This document shows, in pieces, positions 14,251 to 23,496 of a stretch of DNA of 38,881 nucleotides. Under the pieces are notes generated by a model. The model was not told the DNA's origin. It saw nothing but the letters and a program-made list of their open reading frames with translations, and searched no databases. Position numbers and translations under genes: made by a program. Source of the DNA: Oscillospiraceae bacterium (GTDB taxonomy: Bacteria > Bacillota > Clostridia > Oscillospirales > Oscillospiraceae); the NCBI GenBank assembly GCA_017415775.1, contig JAFQFC010000007.1, positions 1-38,881 of the forward strand, read 5' to 3'. The first letter of the stretch is position 1. Each line of letters opens with the position of its first letter.

Positions 14251-16785
14251 TTATTCCAATGCGTCGTGGCTTTCGAACATATCGCTGATGGAGCCGTTGC
14301 GGTCAAAGGTGGGTTCCGGCTGGGCATTGGCCATCTGCATCTCCTGCCACTTGGCCCGGTCGATCAGCAGCTGACGGGGCTTGGAGCCTTCGAAGGGGCC
14401 CACGATGCCCCGCTCCTCCATCTGGTCCACCAGACGGGCGGCACGGGAGTAGCCCAGCTTCAGCCGGCGCTGCAGCATGGACACGGAAGCCTGTCCCGTT
14501 TCCAGCACCACTTCCACAGCGGCTGCCAGCAGCTCGTCCACTTCCTCGCCGCCACCGCTGCCGCCGTCGCCGCCCTTCTTTTCGCCGCCCTTTTCGTCCT
14601 TGCGCATGGCCTCTTCGATCTTGGCCATGACCTCGGCGGAATAGTCGGCCTCGCCGCTCTCCTTGACAAAGGTCACCACACGGTCGATCTCCTCGGGGGT
14701 GATGAAGCAGCCCTGCACACGCTGGGGCTTGCCGGTACCAAGGGGGAAGTACAGCATATCGCCCTTACCCACCAGCTTCTCAGCACCCTGGGTGTCCAGA
14801 ATGATGCGCGACTCCAGCGAGGAGGCCACGGCGAAGGCGATGCGGCTGGGGATATTGGCCTTCATCAGGCCGGTAATGACGTCGGAAGAGGGACGCTGGG
14901 TGGCGATGACCAGGTGCATACCGGCGGCACGGCCCATCTGGGCCACACGGCAGATGGATTCCTCCACCTCCTTGGCCGCCACCAGCATCAGGTCGGCCAG
15001 CTCGTCGATGACCACCACCACGGTGGGCATCTTCTTCAGTTCCGGGTCGTTCTCCGCCAGAGCGTTGTACTCGGAGAGCTTCTTCACGCCCTTTTCCGAG
15101 AACAGCTTGTAGCGCTTCATCATCTCAAACACGGCCCACTGCAGTGCGCCCGCCGCCTTCTTGGGGTCGGTGACCACAGGGATCAGCAGATGGGGAATGC
15201 CGTTGTAGGGGGCCAGCTCCACCATCTTGGGGTCCACCATGATGAAGCGAACTTCCTCAGGGGTGGACTTGTAGAGCAGGCTGACGATGAGGGAGTTGGT
15301 GCACACCGACTTACCCGAGCCGGTGGTACCGGCGATGAGCACGTGGGGCAGGGCCGCAATGTTGCCCACGATGTGGTTGCCGCCGATGTCCTTACCCACG
15401 GCGAAAGCCACGGAGGAGCTGTGCTCGGTAAAGGCACGGGACTCGATGACGTCACGGATGCGGACAGCCGACACGGCCCGGTTGGGCACCTCGATGCCCA
15501 CCACGGAGATCTTGTTGGGAATGGGGGCGATACGCACGCCGCTGGCGCCCAGGGCCAGGGCGATATCGTCGGCCAGATTGGTGATCTTGCTGAGCTTCAC
15601 ACCCTGATCCAGCGTAAACTCGTAGCGGGTGACGCTGGGGCCGTGGACCACTTCTCCGGCCTTGGCGTCTACGCCAAAGCTGCGCAGCGTCTCGGCCAGA
15701 CGCCGGGAGTTGTTCCGCAGCTCCGCACCCACCTCGGTGTAGTTGCTGTCCAGATTCTCATCCAGCAGCGTGATGGGGGGATACTGATAGGTTTCCTCCG
15801 GCTCGGCCAGCTCGTCCTCGATGGCGGCCGCCACCTCCTCGGTGGCCTGCTGCACCTCCTGGGCCGACATGGCCTCGGCCTTGGTGCGGCGCTTTTTCTT
15901 CTCCGGGGCCGGGGCGGCAGCTTCTGCCTCCTTCTCCGGTTCAGTCCCACGCAGCACCTGGTCGGGGGTCTGGATATCGTCGCTCTTGCTTCTGAAGAAG
16001 CTCTTCTTCTCCGTCTTGCTCTCCGGCAGAGTCACGGCCTCGCCGGGCACCGGCAGTTCGTCATCCAGCGGGATGTCGATGGCGCTGCGGCGGCTCTGGG
16101 GACGCTTGACCTCCGGGGCGGGCTTTGCGGTCTGGGGGATCTGCAGCTGCTCTTCCTCCCATGCCGCTTCCTCGGCCAGACGGGCCTCCCGCCGCTCCCG
16201 CATGGTCTCCGCCATCTGCCGGGGCGACAGGTGGAAGGTGCCGAACACGCACACCACCAGCAGCACCGCAAACACGATCACCGACACGATCTTGCCGAAA
16301 CCGGCCAGCAGCGCCACAGCCATCAGGCCGCAGACGGCGCCGCCGCTCTGCACGGCCAGACCGTCACGCCACAGACCGGGCAGCAGCTCCACCGAGCCCA
16401 GCTCGTAGGTCTGACGGCACAGCAGCAGGTGGCACAATACGCCCACCACCAGCATCAGCAGCAGCGTGCAGACGGTCCGCAGCACCACGCTGCGGTCCCG
16501 GTGGCGCAGCAGGTTCACGCCGGCCACCGCCAGCACAGCAGCGGCCACCCAGTAGCCGTAGCCAAAGCAGCCCTTCAGACCGTCGGCAAAGAGGGCCAGC
16601 AGCAAGCCGTCGGTGTTGAAATAGCTGACAGCCACGCACAAGGCCAGCAGCAGGCACACCGCAGCCCCCACCGGGCGGGCCCAGCGGGACTCTTTGGCCG
16701 GGGCCGGTGCGCTGCGCTTGGCGCTGCTCTTGGCCGGCGCACTTTTAGCGTTTTTGGAATTGGTTGTTTTCTTTGAAGAGGCCAT
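14251..16785 (-). CDS. ftsK: DNA translocase FtsK/SpoIIIE
   Basis: An 844-residue septal or sporulation DNA pump. Residues about 30-190 hold four hydrophobic membrane segments, followed by a long charged Glu/Lys/Pro-rich linker (about 190-340), the alpha/beta motor domains with Walker A GTTGSGKSV near 485 and Walker B VVVIDELADLM near 590, and a C-terminal winged-helix gamma domain (about 765-830; SMLQRRLKLGYSRAARLVDQM) that reads KOPS/SRS-type polarity sequences. It moves chromosomal DNA through the closing septum. The ATG at 16785 follows GAAGGAGGAG. It lies 28 nt after uppP and probably shares its transcript. Whether this is the vegetative FtsK or the SpoIIIE paralogue cannot be told here. 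Confidence 0.95.
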   Translation of the reverse strand: MASSKKTTNSKNAKSAPAKSSAKRSAPAPAKESRWARPVGAAVCLLLALCVAVSYFNTDGLLLALFADGLKGCFGYGYWVAAAVLAVAGVNLLRHRDRSVVLRTVCTLLLMLVVGVLCHLLLCRQTYELGSVELLPGLWRDGLAVQSGGAVCGLMAVALLAGFGKIVSVIVFAVLLVVCVFGTFHLSPRQMAETMRERREARLAEEAAWEEEQLQIPQTAKPAPEVKRPQSRRSAIDIPLDDELPVPGEAVTLPESKTEKKSFFRSKSDDIQTPDQVLRGTEPEKEAEAAAPAPEKKKRRTKAEAMSAQEVQQATEEVAAAIEDELAEPEETYQYPPITLLDENLDSNYTEVGAELRNNSRRLAETLRSFGVDAKAGEVVHGPSVTRYEFTLDQGVKLSKITNLADDIALALGASGVRIAPIPNKISVVGIEVPNRAVSAVRIRDVIESRAFTEHSSSVAFAVGKDIGGNHIVGNIAALPHVLIAGTTGSGKSVCTNSLIVSLLYKSTPEEVRFIMVDPKMVELAPYNGIPHLLIPVVTDPKKAAGALQWAVFEMMKRYKLFSEKGVKKLSEYNALAENDPELKKMPTVVVVIDELADLMLVAAKEVEESICRVAQMGRAAGMHLVIATQRPSSDVITGLMKANIPSRIAFAVASSLESRIILDTQGAEKLVGKGDMLYFPLGTGKPQRVQGCFITPEEIDRVVTFVKESGEADYSAEVMAKIEEAMRKDEKGGEKKGGDGGSGGGEEVDELLAAAVEVVLETGQASVSMLQRRLKLGYSRAARLVDQMEERGIVGPFEGSKPRQLLIDRAKWQEMQMANAQPEPTFDRNGSISDMFESHDALE

Positions 16786-16813
16786 TACGCTCCTCCTTCT
16801 ATGTAAAGTGTAA

Positions 16814-17641
16814 TTACTTGATCACGTTCAGCACCAGCGTCAGCACGCCGACAGCCCAGCAGTAGTAGGCAAAAAATCCGAACTTGCCTTTCTCGGCAAT
16901 CATCTTCAGCAGGCGGATGCACAGGTAGCCCACCACGGCGGCGGTGACCACGCCCACCAGATACATGGGCAGCTCTCCCCAGTTGACGCCGGCATCCAGC
17001 GCATCACCGATGCTCAGGATATTGGCGCCCAGAATGGCAGGGATGGACATGAGGAACGAAAAGCGCACGGCAAACTTGCGCTCAAAGCCGCAGAAGCAGC
17101 CGGCGGTAATGGTCATGCCGGAACGGGAAATGCCGGGCATGGTGGCGATGGCCTGACCCACACCCACGATCAGGGCGTCCACCCACGTAGCGTGACGTTC
17201 AGTCTTGCGGCCCTTGCGCATCATGTCGCTGGCAAACAGCAAAAAGCCGGTGACGATCAGCGCTGCGCCGATAAACACCATGTTGTCGCCCAGTTTCTGC
17301 ACCGCATCACGGATGGGCAGCACGGCGAAGAGGGGCAGCGTGGCGAAGATGATCAGCACGATCATGCGCCGTGCAGGCGGCACCGGCGTAGGCGTGGAGC
17401 GCCGCACCAGATCTCCCACACCACGGAAGAACTCGCCGATGATGTCCACGATATCCTGCCAGTAGGCCACGAACACCGCCAGCAGCGTACCCAGATGCAG
17501 CAGCACATCGTAAAACTCCGGCACCTCCGTCTGCAGGCCCAGCAGATTCTGGGCAATGGCCAAATGGCCGGAACTGGAAATAGGCAAAAACTCCGCAACG
17601 CCCTGGATCAGGCCCAGCAGAAACGCAGACAAATAGGTCAT
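16814..17641 (-). CDS. uppP: Undecaprenyl-diphosphate phosphatase (BacA/UppP)
   Basis: A 275-residue integral membrane phosphatase that recycles the lipid carrier for peptidoglycan and other cell-wall polymers and gives bacitracin tolerance. It carries both family signatures: GVAEFLPISSSGH at residues 14-26 (catalytic Glu and Ser/His) and ATMPGISRSG near residue 170, within seven to eight hydrophobic segments. The frame extends upstream to 17719, but AAAGGAG seven bases before the ATG at 17641 and the usual MTYLSA-type start favour this one. It precedes ftsK by 28 nt on the same strand. A likely extended -10 promoter is at 17735. Confidence 0.95.
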   Translation of the reverse strand: MTYLSAFLLGLIQGVAEFLPISSSGHLAIAQNLLGLQTEVPEFYDVLLHLGTLLAVFVAYWQDIVDIIGEFFRGVGDLVRRSTPTPVPPARRMIVLIIFATLPLFAVLPIRDAVQKLGDNMVFIGAALIVTGFLLFASDMMRKGRKTERHATWVDALIVGVGQAIATMPGISRSGMTITAGCFCGFERKFAVRFSFLMSIPAILGANILSIGDALDAGVNWGELPMYLVGVVTAAVVGYLCIRLLKMIAEKGKFGFFAYYCWAVGVLTLVLNVIK

Positions 17642-17734
17642 AGCGACACTCCTTTTCTCATTTTTGATTACAATCGGTAGAATTCGACAGAAATATTCCT
17701 CTTTGTACCAACCGAACAATCTATTGGAATGTTC

Positions 17735-17743
17735 ATTATATCA
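17735..17743 (-). promoter_or_regulatory. Extended -10 promoter of uppP-ftsK
   Basis: Minus strand TGATATAAT (17743-17735), an extended -10 with perfect TATAAT. No clear -35 is present. It is the only promoter-like sequence in the gap to the rnc terminator and leaves a leader of about 85 nt. Confidence 0.5.
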
Positions 17744-17803
17744 CAGTTTTGCCAAAAATACTACCCTTTCTTGACAACTCACCGGATTCTTTGCCGATAG
17801 ATG

Positions 17804-17831
17804 AAAAAGTGCTGACGGTTGGTCAGCACTT
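17804..17831 (-). terminator. Terminator of rnc
   Basis: 10-bp stem AAGTGCTGAC (17807-17816) with its complement (17822-17831), loop GGTTG, T-run on the minus strand. The hairpin overlaps the rnc stop codon at 17823-17825. Confidence 0.8.
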
Positions 17832-18509
17832 CTTTTCCATTTGTTCCAGCGCATTGCAGGCAGCCGCCTGTTCGGCGTTTTTCTTGCTGCGGCCCTCACC
17901 ACGGCCCACAGCCTCGCCGTCCACACGGACCTCCATCACGAACACACGGCAGTGATCGGGGCCCGTCTCCCACACCAGATGGTAGGTGATGGTGTGGCCG
18001 GGGGTGCGCTGCACCAGCTCCTGCAGGGCGGTCTTGTAGTCACGGCGGCGCTCCTCCACCGCCTCCTCCCGCTCCTTGTCCAGCAGGACACGGTGGATGA
18101 TGGCACGGGCCTCCTCCAGTCCGCCGTCCAGATACACGGCGGCAAACACGGACTCGGTGGCGTCGGCCAGAATGGAGGGCCGCTGCCGTCCGCCGCCGCT
18201 CTCCTCGCCCCGGCCCAGCTTAAGATAGCTGCCCAGGTCCAGACTCTGTGCCACCTCGTGCAGGCTCTCCTCGCACACCAGCGCCGCACGGATGCGGGTC
18301 AGATCACCCTCCGGCAGATCGGGATGCTTGCGGTAAAGATAGTCTGCCGTCACCATGCCCAGCACGCTGTCGCCCAGAAACTCCAGCCGCTCATTGCTGC
18401 GGATGCCGCTGCCCCGATGCTCGTTGGCGAAGGAGCTGTGGTACAGCGCCGCCTCCAGCAGCTTGCGGTCACGGAAGGTATAACCCAGCTTTTTCTCCAA
18501 GGTTTTCAT
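17823..18509 (-). CDS. rnc: Ribonuclease III
   Basis: A 228-residue double-strand-specific endoribonuclease for rRNA and mRNA processing. The catalytic domain (about 1-150) has the signature ERLEFLGDSVLG near residues 40-51 with the metal-binding carboxylates, and a second acidic cluster LADATESVFAAVY near 116. A double-stranded-RNA-binding domain (about 155-225) ends with GRSKKNAEQAAACNALE. The frame opens upstream at 18548, but the ATG at 18509 follows GAGAGGAG and gives normal length. It sits after acpP, as in many Firmicutes (plsX-acpP-rnc), with a hairpin terminator between acpP and rnc that may lower its expression. Confidence 0.95.
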   Translation of the reverse strand: MKTLEKKLGYTFRDRKLLEAALYHSSFANEHRGSGIRSNERLEFLGDSVLGMVTADYLYRKHPDLPEGDLTRIRAALVCEESLHEVAQSLDLGSYLKLGRGEESGGGRQRPSILADATESVFAAVYLDGGLEEARAIIHRVLLDKEREEAVEERRRDYKTALQELVQRTPGHTITYHLVWETGPDHCRVFVMEVRVDGEAVGRGEGRSKKNAEQAAACNALEQMEKKC

Positions 18510-18530
18510 GGTTACTCCTCTCCACAGCGG

Positions 18531-18574
18531 AAAAAGGAAACCCCGCACACAAACATGGGCGGGGCCTCTTTTTT
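18531..18574 (-). terminator. Terminator or attenuator between acpP and rnc
   Basis: GCGGGG and CCCCGC arms with flanking A- and T-runs form an imperfect stem over 18531-18574; on the minus strand it ends in TTTCCTTTTT. Readthrough would still reach rnc, for which no separate promoter is evident. Confidence 0.65.
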
Positions 18575-18583
18575 CAGCTGTTA

Positions 18584-18829
18584 TCAGTTAAGCTTTCCGT
18601 TCAGATAGCGCACGCAGTCGCCAACGGTCTTCAGGCTGGTCAGATCCTCTTCGTCGATCTCGCCGATGTCGAATTCCTCTTCCATGGCCATGACCAGTTC
18701 CACCAGGTCAACGGAATCGGCGCCCAGATCGTCGGTAAAGGAGCTTTCCATGCTGACCTCATCGGGCTCCAGCGCAAACTGCTCAGCAATCAGGTCCTGC
18801 ATTGTTTTGAAGATCTCTTCCATCGTCAT
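18584..18829 (-). CDS. acpP: Acyl carrier protein
   Basis: An 81-residue acidic four-helix protein that carries growing fatty-acid chains on 4'-phosphopantetheine. The attachment site is Ser39 in [14 protein letters not shown], in place of the commoner DSLDTVEL. The frame is open to 18895, but that would begin inside the -35 box; the ATG at 18827-18829 follows AAGGAGG and gives the normal length. It has its own very good promoter (18867-18895), as expected for one of the most abundant proteins, although it also lies downstream of plsX on the same strand. Confidence 0.95.
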   Translation of the reverse strand: MTMEEIFKTMQDLIAEQFALEPDEVSMESSFTDDLGADSVDLVELVMAMEEEFDIGEIDEEDLTSLKTVGDCVRYLNGKLN

Positions 18830-18866
18830 ACGATCGTCCTCCTTGTTTTGTGCTTTACTGGAAAAA

Positions 18867-18895
18867 ATAATACGGCAATTAAATTGGCCTGTCAA
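18867..18895 (-). promoter_or_regulatory. Strong promoter of acpP
   Basis: Minus strand: perfect TTGACA (18895-18890), 17-bp spacer, TATTAT (18872-18867), inside the 81-nt gap between plsX and acpP. Confidence 0.75.
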
Positions 18896-18910
18896 TAGCT
18901 TTTTGGCGAA

Positions 18911-19942
18911 TTATTCCCGGTCGATCTTCATCAGGCCGATATTCTCCTCAATGTCGGCGATGATACCGCTCCGGGCGAACTGCACGGCCTGTCCCACAGC
19001 GTTCTCAATAGCCTCGGCATTGGAGGAGCCGTGGGCCTTGATAACGGGCTTGGAGATGCCGATAAAGGCAGTGCCGCCCACCTTGTTGGGGTCCATCATA
19101 GCCTTGAAGTCGTTGAGACCGGGCATGACGATCAGCGCCGCCAGCTTGGTCAGCAGGTTCTTCTTGAAAATACCCTTAATGGCGCTGCCGGCCAGAGAGC
19201 CCACGCCCTCCAGCGTCTTGAGCATCACGTTGCCGCTGAAACCGTCGGTCACGATCACGTCGCAGCCGCCCTTGATGGCTTCCTTGGCCTCGATGTTGCC
19301 GATGAAGTTCAGGTGACCTGCCTCGCCGGCCTCACGCAGCCACCGCAGCGTCTCACGCTGCAGCTCGGTGCCCTTGCTGTCCTCGGCGCCGATGTTCAGA
19401 AGGCCCACACGGGGCTGCTCGATGCCCAGCACACGGCTGGCATAGAAGCTGCCTAAGTACGCAAACTGCACCAGATACTCCGGTGTACACTCGGCGTTGG
19501 CGCCGCAGTCGATGAGCACCGCCTTACCGGTGGTGGTGGGAATGGTGGGGGCCATGGCAGCACGGCGGATGCCCCGCACCCGCTTGACCAGCAGAGTGGC
19601 GCCGGTCAGCAGTGCGCCGGTGGAACCGGCGGAGACAAAAGCGTCGCCCTTGCCCTCCTTGACCATGTTCAGACCCAGGGCCATGGAGGAATTCTTCTTT
19701 CTGCGAAATACGGTGGCAGGGTCGTCGCACATCTCCACCACCTCGTCGGCGTGGGCGATCTCCACCCCCTGGGGCAGCTCCTTGACGCCGCATTCCTCCA
19801 GCGCCTTCAAAATGGCGGTGGTGTCGCCGGTGAGGACGATGTCCACATCAAAGCGTTCTTTGCCCTGCAGGGCGCCTTTCACGATCTCCAGAGGGGCGTT
19901 GTCGCCGCCCATCGCATCGATAATGATCTTCATACGGCTCAT
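18911..19942 (-). CDS. plsX: Phosphate acyltransferase PlsX
   Basis: A 343-residue peripheral membrane enzyme converting acyl-ACP to acyl-phosphate, the first step of phospholipid synthesis in most Gram-positives. It begins with the family signature IIIDAMGGDNAP near residues 5-16 and has ADEVVEM near 66, SAGSTGALL near 104, LIDCGANAECTPE near 145 and VTDGFSGNVMLKTLEG near 230. The ATG at 19942 overlaps the trmFO stop (ATGA) and follows GAGGAG at 8 nt, so the two are coupled; a second ATG three codons in is less well spaced. It stands directly before acpP, whose product is its substrate carrier. No FapR-type operator is apparent upstream. Confidence 0.95.
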   Translation of the reverse strand: MSRMKIIIDAMGGDNAPLEIVKGALQGKERFDVDIVLTGDTTAILKALEECGVKELPQGVEIAHADEVVEMCDDPATVFRRKKNSSMALGLNMVKEGKGDAFVSAGSTGALLTGATLLVKRVRGIRRAAMAPTIPTTTGKAVLIDCGANAECTPEYLVQFAYLGSFYASRVLGIEQPRVGLLNIGAEDSKGTELQRETLRWLREAGEAGHLNFIGNIEAKEAIKGGCDVIVTDGFSGNVMLKTLEGVGSLAGSAIKGIFKKNLLTKLAALIVMPGLNDFKAMMDPNKVGGTAFIGISKPVIKAHGSSNAEAIENAVGQAVQFARSGIIADIEENIGLMKIDRE

Positions 19943-21246
19943 TTCATGATCTCCTCACGCATGGCATCGATCAGCGCCAGAGAACGGGCAGACAGCTCTG
20001 CGTTCTTGTTGCGCTTACCCTTGACCTTGTAGCCCAAGGGCGGCATGATGCCGAAATTGATGTTCATGGGCTGGAAGGCGCCCACAGATTCATTGCTGAC
20101 GTACAGGCCCAGCGCACCGATGGCCGTCTCCCGGGGGAAATCCACGGCGTCCAGACAGCGCAGGCGGCGGGCCAGCTCCACACCGGCCAGGAAGCCGGAG
20201 GCGCAGGACTCCACATAGCCCTCCACGCCGGTCATCTGGCCGGCAAAGGCGATGCGGGGCTCTTTGCGCAGGCGGTAGTACCGATCCAGCAGCCGGGGGG
20301 AATCCAGATAGGTGTTGCGGTGCATCACACCGTAACGCAGGTACTGGGCGTTTTTCAGGGCGGGGATCATGGAAAAGACCCGCTTCTGCTCGCCCCACTT
20401 CAGATGGGTCTGGAAGCCCACCAGATTGTAGATGGTGCCGTCGGCGTTGTCCTTGCGAAGCTGCACCACGGCGTAGGGATCCCGGCCCGTCTTGGGGTCG
20501 GGCAGGCCCTTGGGCTTCAGGGGCCCGTAGCGCAGGGTGTCCTCGCCACGGCGGGCCATGACTTCCACCGGCATGCAGCCTTCAAACACCTGCTTGTCCT
20601 CGAAGCCGTGGACATCTGCCTCCTCGGCGGCGATCAGAGCCGCCCAGAAGGCCTTGTACTCCTCCTCGCTCATGGGGCAGTTGATGTAGTCCGGGGTGCC
20701 CTTGTCGTAGCGGGAGGCAAAGTAAGCGCTGGTCATATCCACGCTCTCGAAGCTCACCAGCGGGGCGGCGGCGTCGAAGAAGTTGAGGGTGGCAGCCTCG
20801 CCGAAGAGCTGCTGCAGCTGCTCGGCCAGCGCATCGCTGGTCAGGGGGCCGGAGGCAATGATGACCTCCCCCTCGGGGATCCGGGTGATCTCTCCTTCCA
20901 CCACCGTGACGTTGGGGTGATCACGCAGCTCCTCCGTCACCATCCGGGCAAAGCCGTGGCGGTCCACCGCCAGAGCGCCGCCGGCGGGCACACGGGTGGC
21001 GTCGGCGCAGCGGATGATCAGGCTGTCCAGACGGCGCAGTTCCTCCTTCAGGAGGCCCACAGCGTTTTCCAGCTGGTCGGAGCGCAGGGAGTTGGAGCAG
21101 CACAGCTCTGCAAAATATTCGGTTTCATGGGCGGGGGTCTTTTTCTCCGGCTTCATTTCGCACAGGGTCACATGGATGCCCCGCTGCGCCAGCTGCCAGG
21201 CAGCCTCGCTGCCGGCCAGACCCGCACCGATCACAGTTACATTCAT
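19939..21246 (-). CDS. trmFO: Methylenetetrahydrofolate-tRNA-(uracil-54-C5)-methyltransferase TrmFO
   Basis: A 435-residue folate- and FAD-dependent enzyme that makes m5U54 (ribothymidine) in tRNA in most Firmicutes, in place of SAM-dependent TrmA. The N-terminal dinucleotide-binding motif is VTVIGAGLAGSEAAW (3-17). Catalytic cysteine positions are present: ELCCSNSLRS (Cys50, corresponding to the first catalytic Cys of the family) and FEGCMPVEVMA near 222. The C-terminal MNINFGIMPPL is also typical. The ATG at 21246 overlaps the topA stop by 4 nt (ATGA). The open frame extends upstream through topA, but that is overlap only. The topA-trmFO order is common in Firmicutes. Confidence 0.95.
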   Translation of the reverse strand: MNVTVIGAGLAGSEAAWQLAQRGIHVTLCEMKPEKKTPAHETEYFAELCCSNSLRSDQLENAVGLLKEELRRLDSLIIRCADATRVPAGGALAVDRHGFARMVTEELRDHPNVTVVEGEITRIPEGEVIIASGPLTSDALAEQLQQLFGEAATLNFFDAAAPLVSFESVDMTSAYFASRYDKGTPDYINCPMSEEEYKAFWAALIAAEEADVHGFEDKQVFEGCMPVEVMARRGEDTLRYGPLKPKGLPDPKTGRDPYAVVQLRKDNADGTIYNLVGFQTHLKWGEQKRVFSMIPALKNAQYLRYGVMHRNTYLDSPRLLDRYYRLRKEPRIAFAGQMTGVEGYVESCASGFLAGVELARRLRCLDAVDFPRETAIGALGLYVSNESVGAFQPMNINFGIMPPLGYKVKGKRNKNAELSARSLALIDAMREEIMK

Positions 21247-23492
21247 TTCGTCTCCTCGGCCTTGGCCTTCCTGGTGGTCTTTTTCGCCGTCGTGGTCTTC
21301 TTGGCGGTGGTCTTTTTGGCAGCCGCCTTCTTGGCAGGTGCCTTTTCCTCCGCCTTCTCCTTGCTGCCCTCGGTCTTCTTCTTGGGATAGCCCCGCTGAT
21401 CCTCCGGCAGAAAACGCTCGCAGGCGGGGTTGACGCAGAAGGGCTTCTTGAAGCCCCGGCCGGACTTCTTGAACATGGTCTGGCCGCAGGAGGGACAGTC
21501 GTCCTTCACCGGCACGTCCCAGGTCATAAAGTCGCACTCGGGGAACTTGTCGCAGCCGTAGTAGGTATAGCCGTTGCGGCTGGTCTTTTTCAGAATCCGG
21601 TTGCCGCACTTGGGGCAGCGGCCCGGCATCTCCACCACCAGAGGCTTGGTGAACTTGCACTCGGGGTAGCCGGGGCAGGCCAGGAAGCGGCCGAAGCGGC
21701 CGGACTTAATGACCATGTTCTTGCCGCACAGGTCGCACTTTTCCTCGCTGACCTCGTCAGGCACCTTGAGGTACACGCCCTCCATGTCCTGCTCCACCTG
21801 CTGGAGGTTGGCGGCAAAGGGGCCGTAGAACTCCCGCAGCAGCGTCTTCCACTGCTTGTCGCCGGATTCCACCTCGTCCAGATCCTGCTCCATGCGGGCG
21901 GTAAACTTTACATCCACGATGTCGGGGAAGCGCTGGCACATCAGGCCCGTCACCACATCGCCAAGGGGTGTAATGCGCAGGTACTTGCCCTCCTTGAGGA
22001 CGTACTCACGGTCCAGAATGGTGGACACGGTGGGGGCATAGGTGGAGGGACGGCCGATGCCGTTTTCTTCCATGGTGCGGATGAGGGTAGCATCGGTATA
22101 ACGGGTGGGCGGCTGAGTGAAGTGCTGCTCGCCGGTCAGCTTTTCCAGATCCACCACCTCGCCCTCGGCCAGCTCCGGCAGGGGGGATTCCTTCTCTTCC
22201 TTCTCCTCGTCCCGGCCTTCCTCGTACACGGCGGTGTAGCCGGCGAACTTCAGCTGGCTGGCGCTGGCACGGAAGCTGTGCTCCCCGGCGGCCACTTCCA
22301 CGCTGACGCTGTCATACACGGCGTTGGACATCTGGCTGGCCAGGAAACGGCTCCAGATCAGGCGATACAGACGGTACTGCTCGCCGGTCAGATCGCCCTT
22401 CACCTGCTCGGGAGTCAGGTTCACATCGCTGGGGCGGATGGCTTCGTGGGCATCCTGGGCCCCGGCCTTGGTCTTGTAATTGCGGTAGCTGTCGGGACGG
22501 TACGCCTTGCCGTAGCGGCTGTCGATCAGAGCGCGGGCCGCAGCCTGTGCCTCGTCGGAGATGCGCAGCGAGTCGGTACGCATGTAGGTGATCAGACCCA
22601 CGGTGCCCTCGCCGGTGATATCCACACCTTCATACAGCTGCTGGGCAATGGCCATGGTACGCCGGGGCGTCATGTTCAGCTTGCGGCTGGCCTCCTGCTG
22701 CATGGTGGAGGTGGTGAAGGGGGGCGAGGGGGAACGCTGCTTGTCGGAGCGCTTTACGCTCTTGACGGCGAAGGGCAGGTTCAGCAGCTCGCTGCGGATG
22801 GCTTCCACCTCGTCGGCAGAGACAGGCTCGTACTTCTTGCCGTTTCTGCCGTAATAATGGGCCAGGAACAGCGCACCGGTATCCGTCTTCAGCAGAGCAT
22901 CCAGCGTCCAGTATTCCTGGGGCACAAAGGACTTGATCTCCGCCTCACGGTCGGCCACCAGACGCATGGCCACCGACTGCACACGGCCGGCGGAGAGGCC
23001 CCGGCGCACCTTCTTCCACAGCAGGGGGGAGAGCTGATAGCCCACGATGCGGTCCAGAATACGGCGGGCCTGCTGGGCGTCCACCAGATCCTGATCGATG
23101 TCACGGGGCGCACGGATGCTCTCGTTGACCACCTTGTTGGTGATCTCGTTAAAGGTGACACGGCGGGCCTTGGCATCGCTCAGATCCAGCAGGTGCTTCA
23201 GGTGCCAGCTGATGGCTTCGCCTTCCCGGTCAGGGTCGGTTGCCAGGTACACGGTACCGGCCGCCTTGGCCGCCTTCTTCAGTTCGCCGATGATCTCTTC
23301 CTTGCCCTTGATGGGGCGGTAGTTGGGTTCAAAATCGTTGTCCACATCCACGCCGATCACGCTCTTGGGCAGATCCCGCAGATGGCCCATGCAGGCCTTG
23401 ACCTCATAATCCTTCCCCAGATATTTACCAATGGTCTTGGCTTTTGCCGGGGATTCTACGATCACCAGGTCTTTTCCAGCCTTTTTTGCCAT
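21243..23492 (-). CDS. topA: DNA topoisomerase I
   Basis: A 749-residue type IA topoisomerase that relaxes negative supercoils. It begins with the Toprim domain (LVIVESPAKAKTIGKYLG near 8-25; ATDPDREGEA near 90), has the active-site Tyr in LITYMRTDSLRIS near 302, and three C-terminal Cys4 zinc ribbons (near 584, 624 and 660: CDLCG, CPKCG, CPSCG with distal Cys pairs). It ends with a lysine/alanine/threonine-rich basic tail (about 700-749), a common non-specific DNA grip in high-GC Clostridia. The frame opens at 23567, but the ATG at 23492 with AAGGAAGG upstream matches the usual start. dprA ends 4 nt before it. Confidence 0.96.
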   Translation of the reverse strand: MAKKAGKDLVIVESPAKAKTIGKYLGKDYEVKACMGHLRDLPKSVIGVDVDNDFEPNYRPIKGKEEIIGELKKAAKAAGTVYLATDPDREGEAISWHLKHLLDLSDAKARRVTFNEITNKVVNESIRAPRDIDQDLVDAQQARRILDRIVGYQLSPLLWKKVRRGLSAGRVQSVAMRLVADREAEIKSFVPQEYWTLDALLKTDTGALFLAHYYGRNGKKYEPVSADEVEAIRSELLNLPFAVKSVKRSDKQRSPSPPFTTSTMQQEASRKLNMTPRRTMAIAQQLYEGVDITGEGTVGLITYMRTDSLRISDEAQAAARALIDSRYGKAYRPDSYRNYKTKAGAQDAHEAIRPSDVNLTPEQVKGDLTGEQYRLYRLIWSRFLASQMSNAVYDSVSVEVAAGEHSFRASASQLKFAGYTAVYEEGRDEEKEEKESPLPELAEGEVVDLEKLTGEQHFTQPPTRYTDATLIRTMEENGIGRPSTYAPTVSTILDREYVLKEGKYLRITPLGDVVTGLMCQRFPDIVDVKFTARMEQDLDEVESGDKQWKTLLREFYGPFAANLQQVEQDMEGVYLKVPDEVSEEKCDLCGKNMVIKSGRFGRFLACPGYPECKFTKPLVVEMPGRCPKCGNRILKKTSRNGYTYYGCDKFPECDFMTWDVPVKDDCPSCGQTMFKKSGRGFKKPFCVNPACERFLPEDQRGYPKKKTEGSKEKAEEKAPAKKAAAKKTTAKKTTTAKKTTRKAKAEETK

Positions 23493-23496
23493 ATTT

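Noticed and set aside
14131..16776. Plus-strand 881-codon open frame opposite ftsK
   Set aside because: Antisense of a clear FtsK; composition is low-complexity His/Gln/Leu with no motif.
18911..21246. FapR-type operator near plsX
   Set aside because: I could not find the expected TTAGTACCT-type palindrome; plsX is translationally coupled inside a housekeeping operon.
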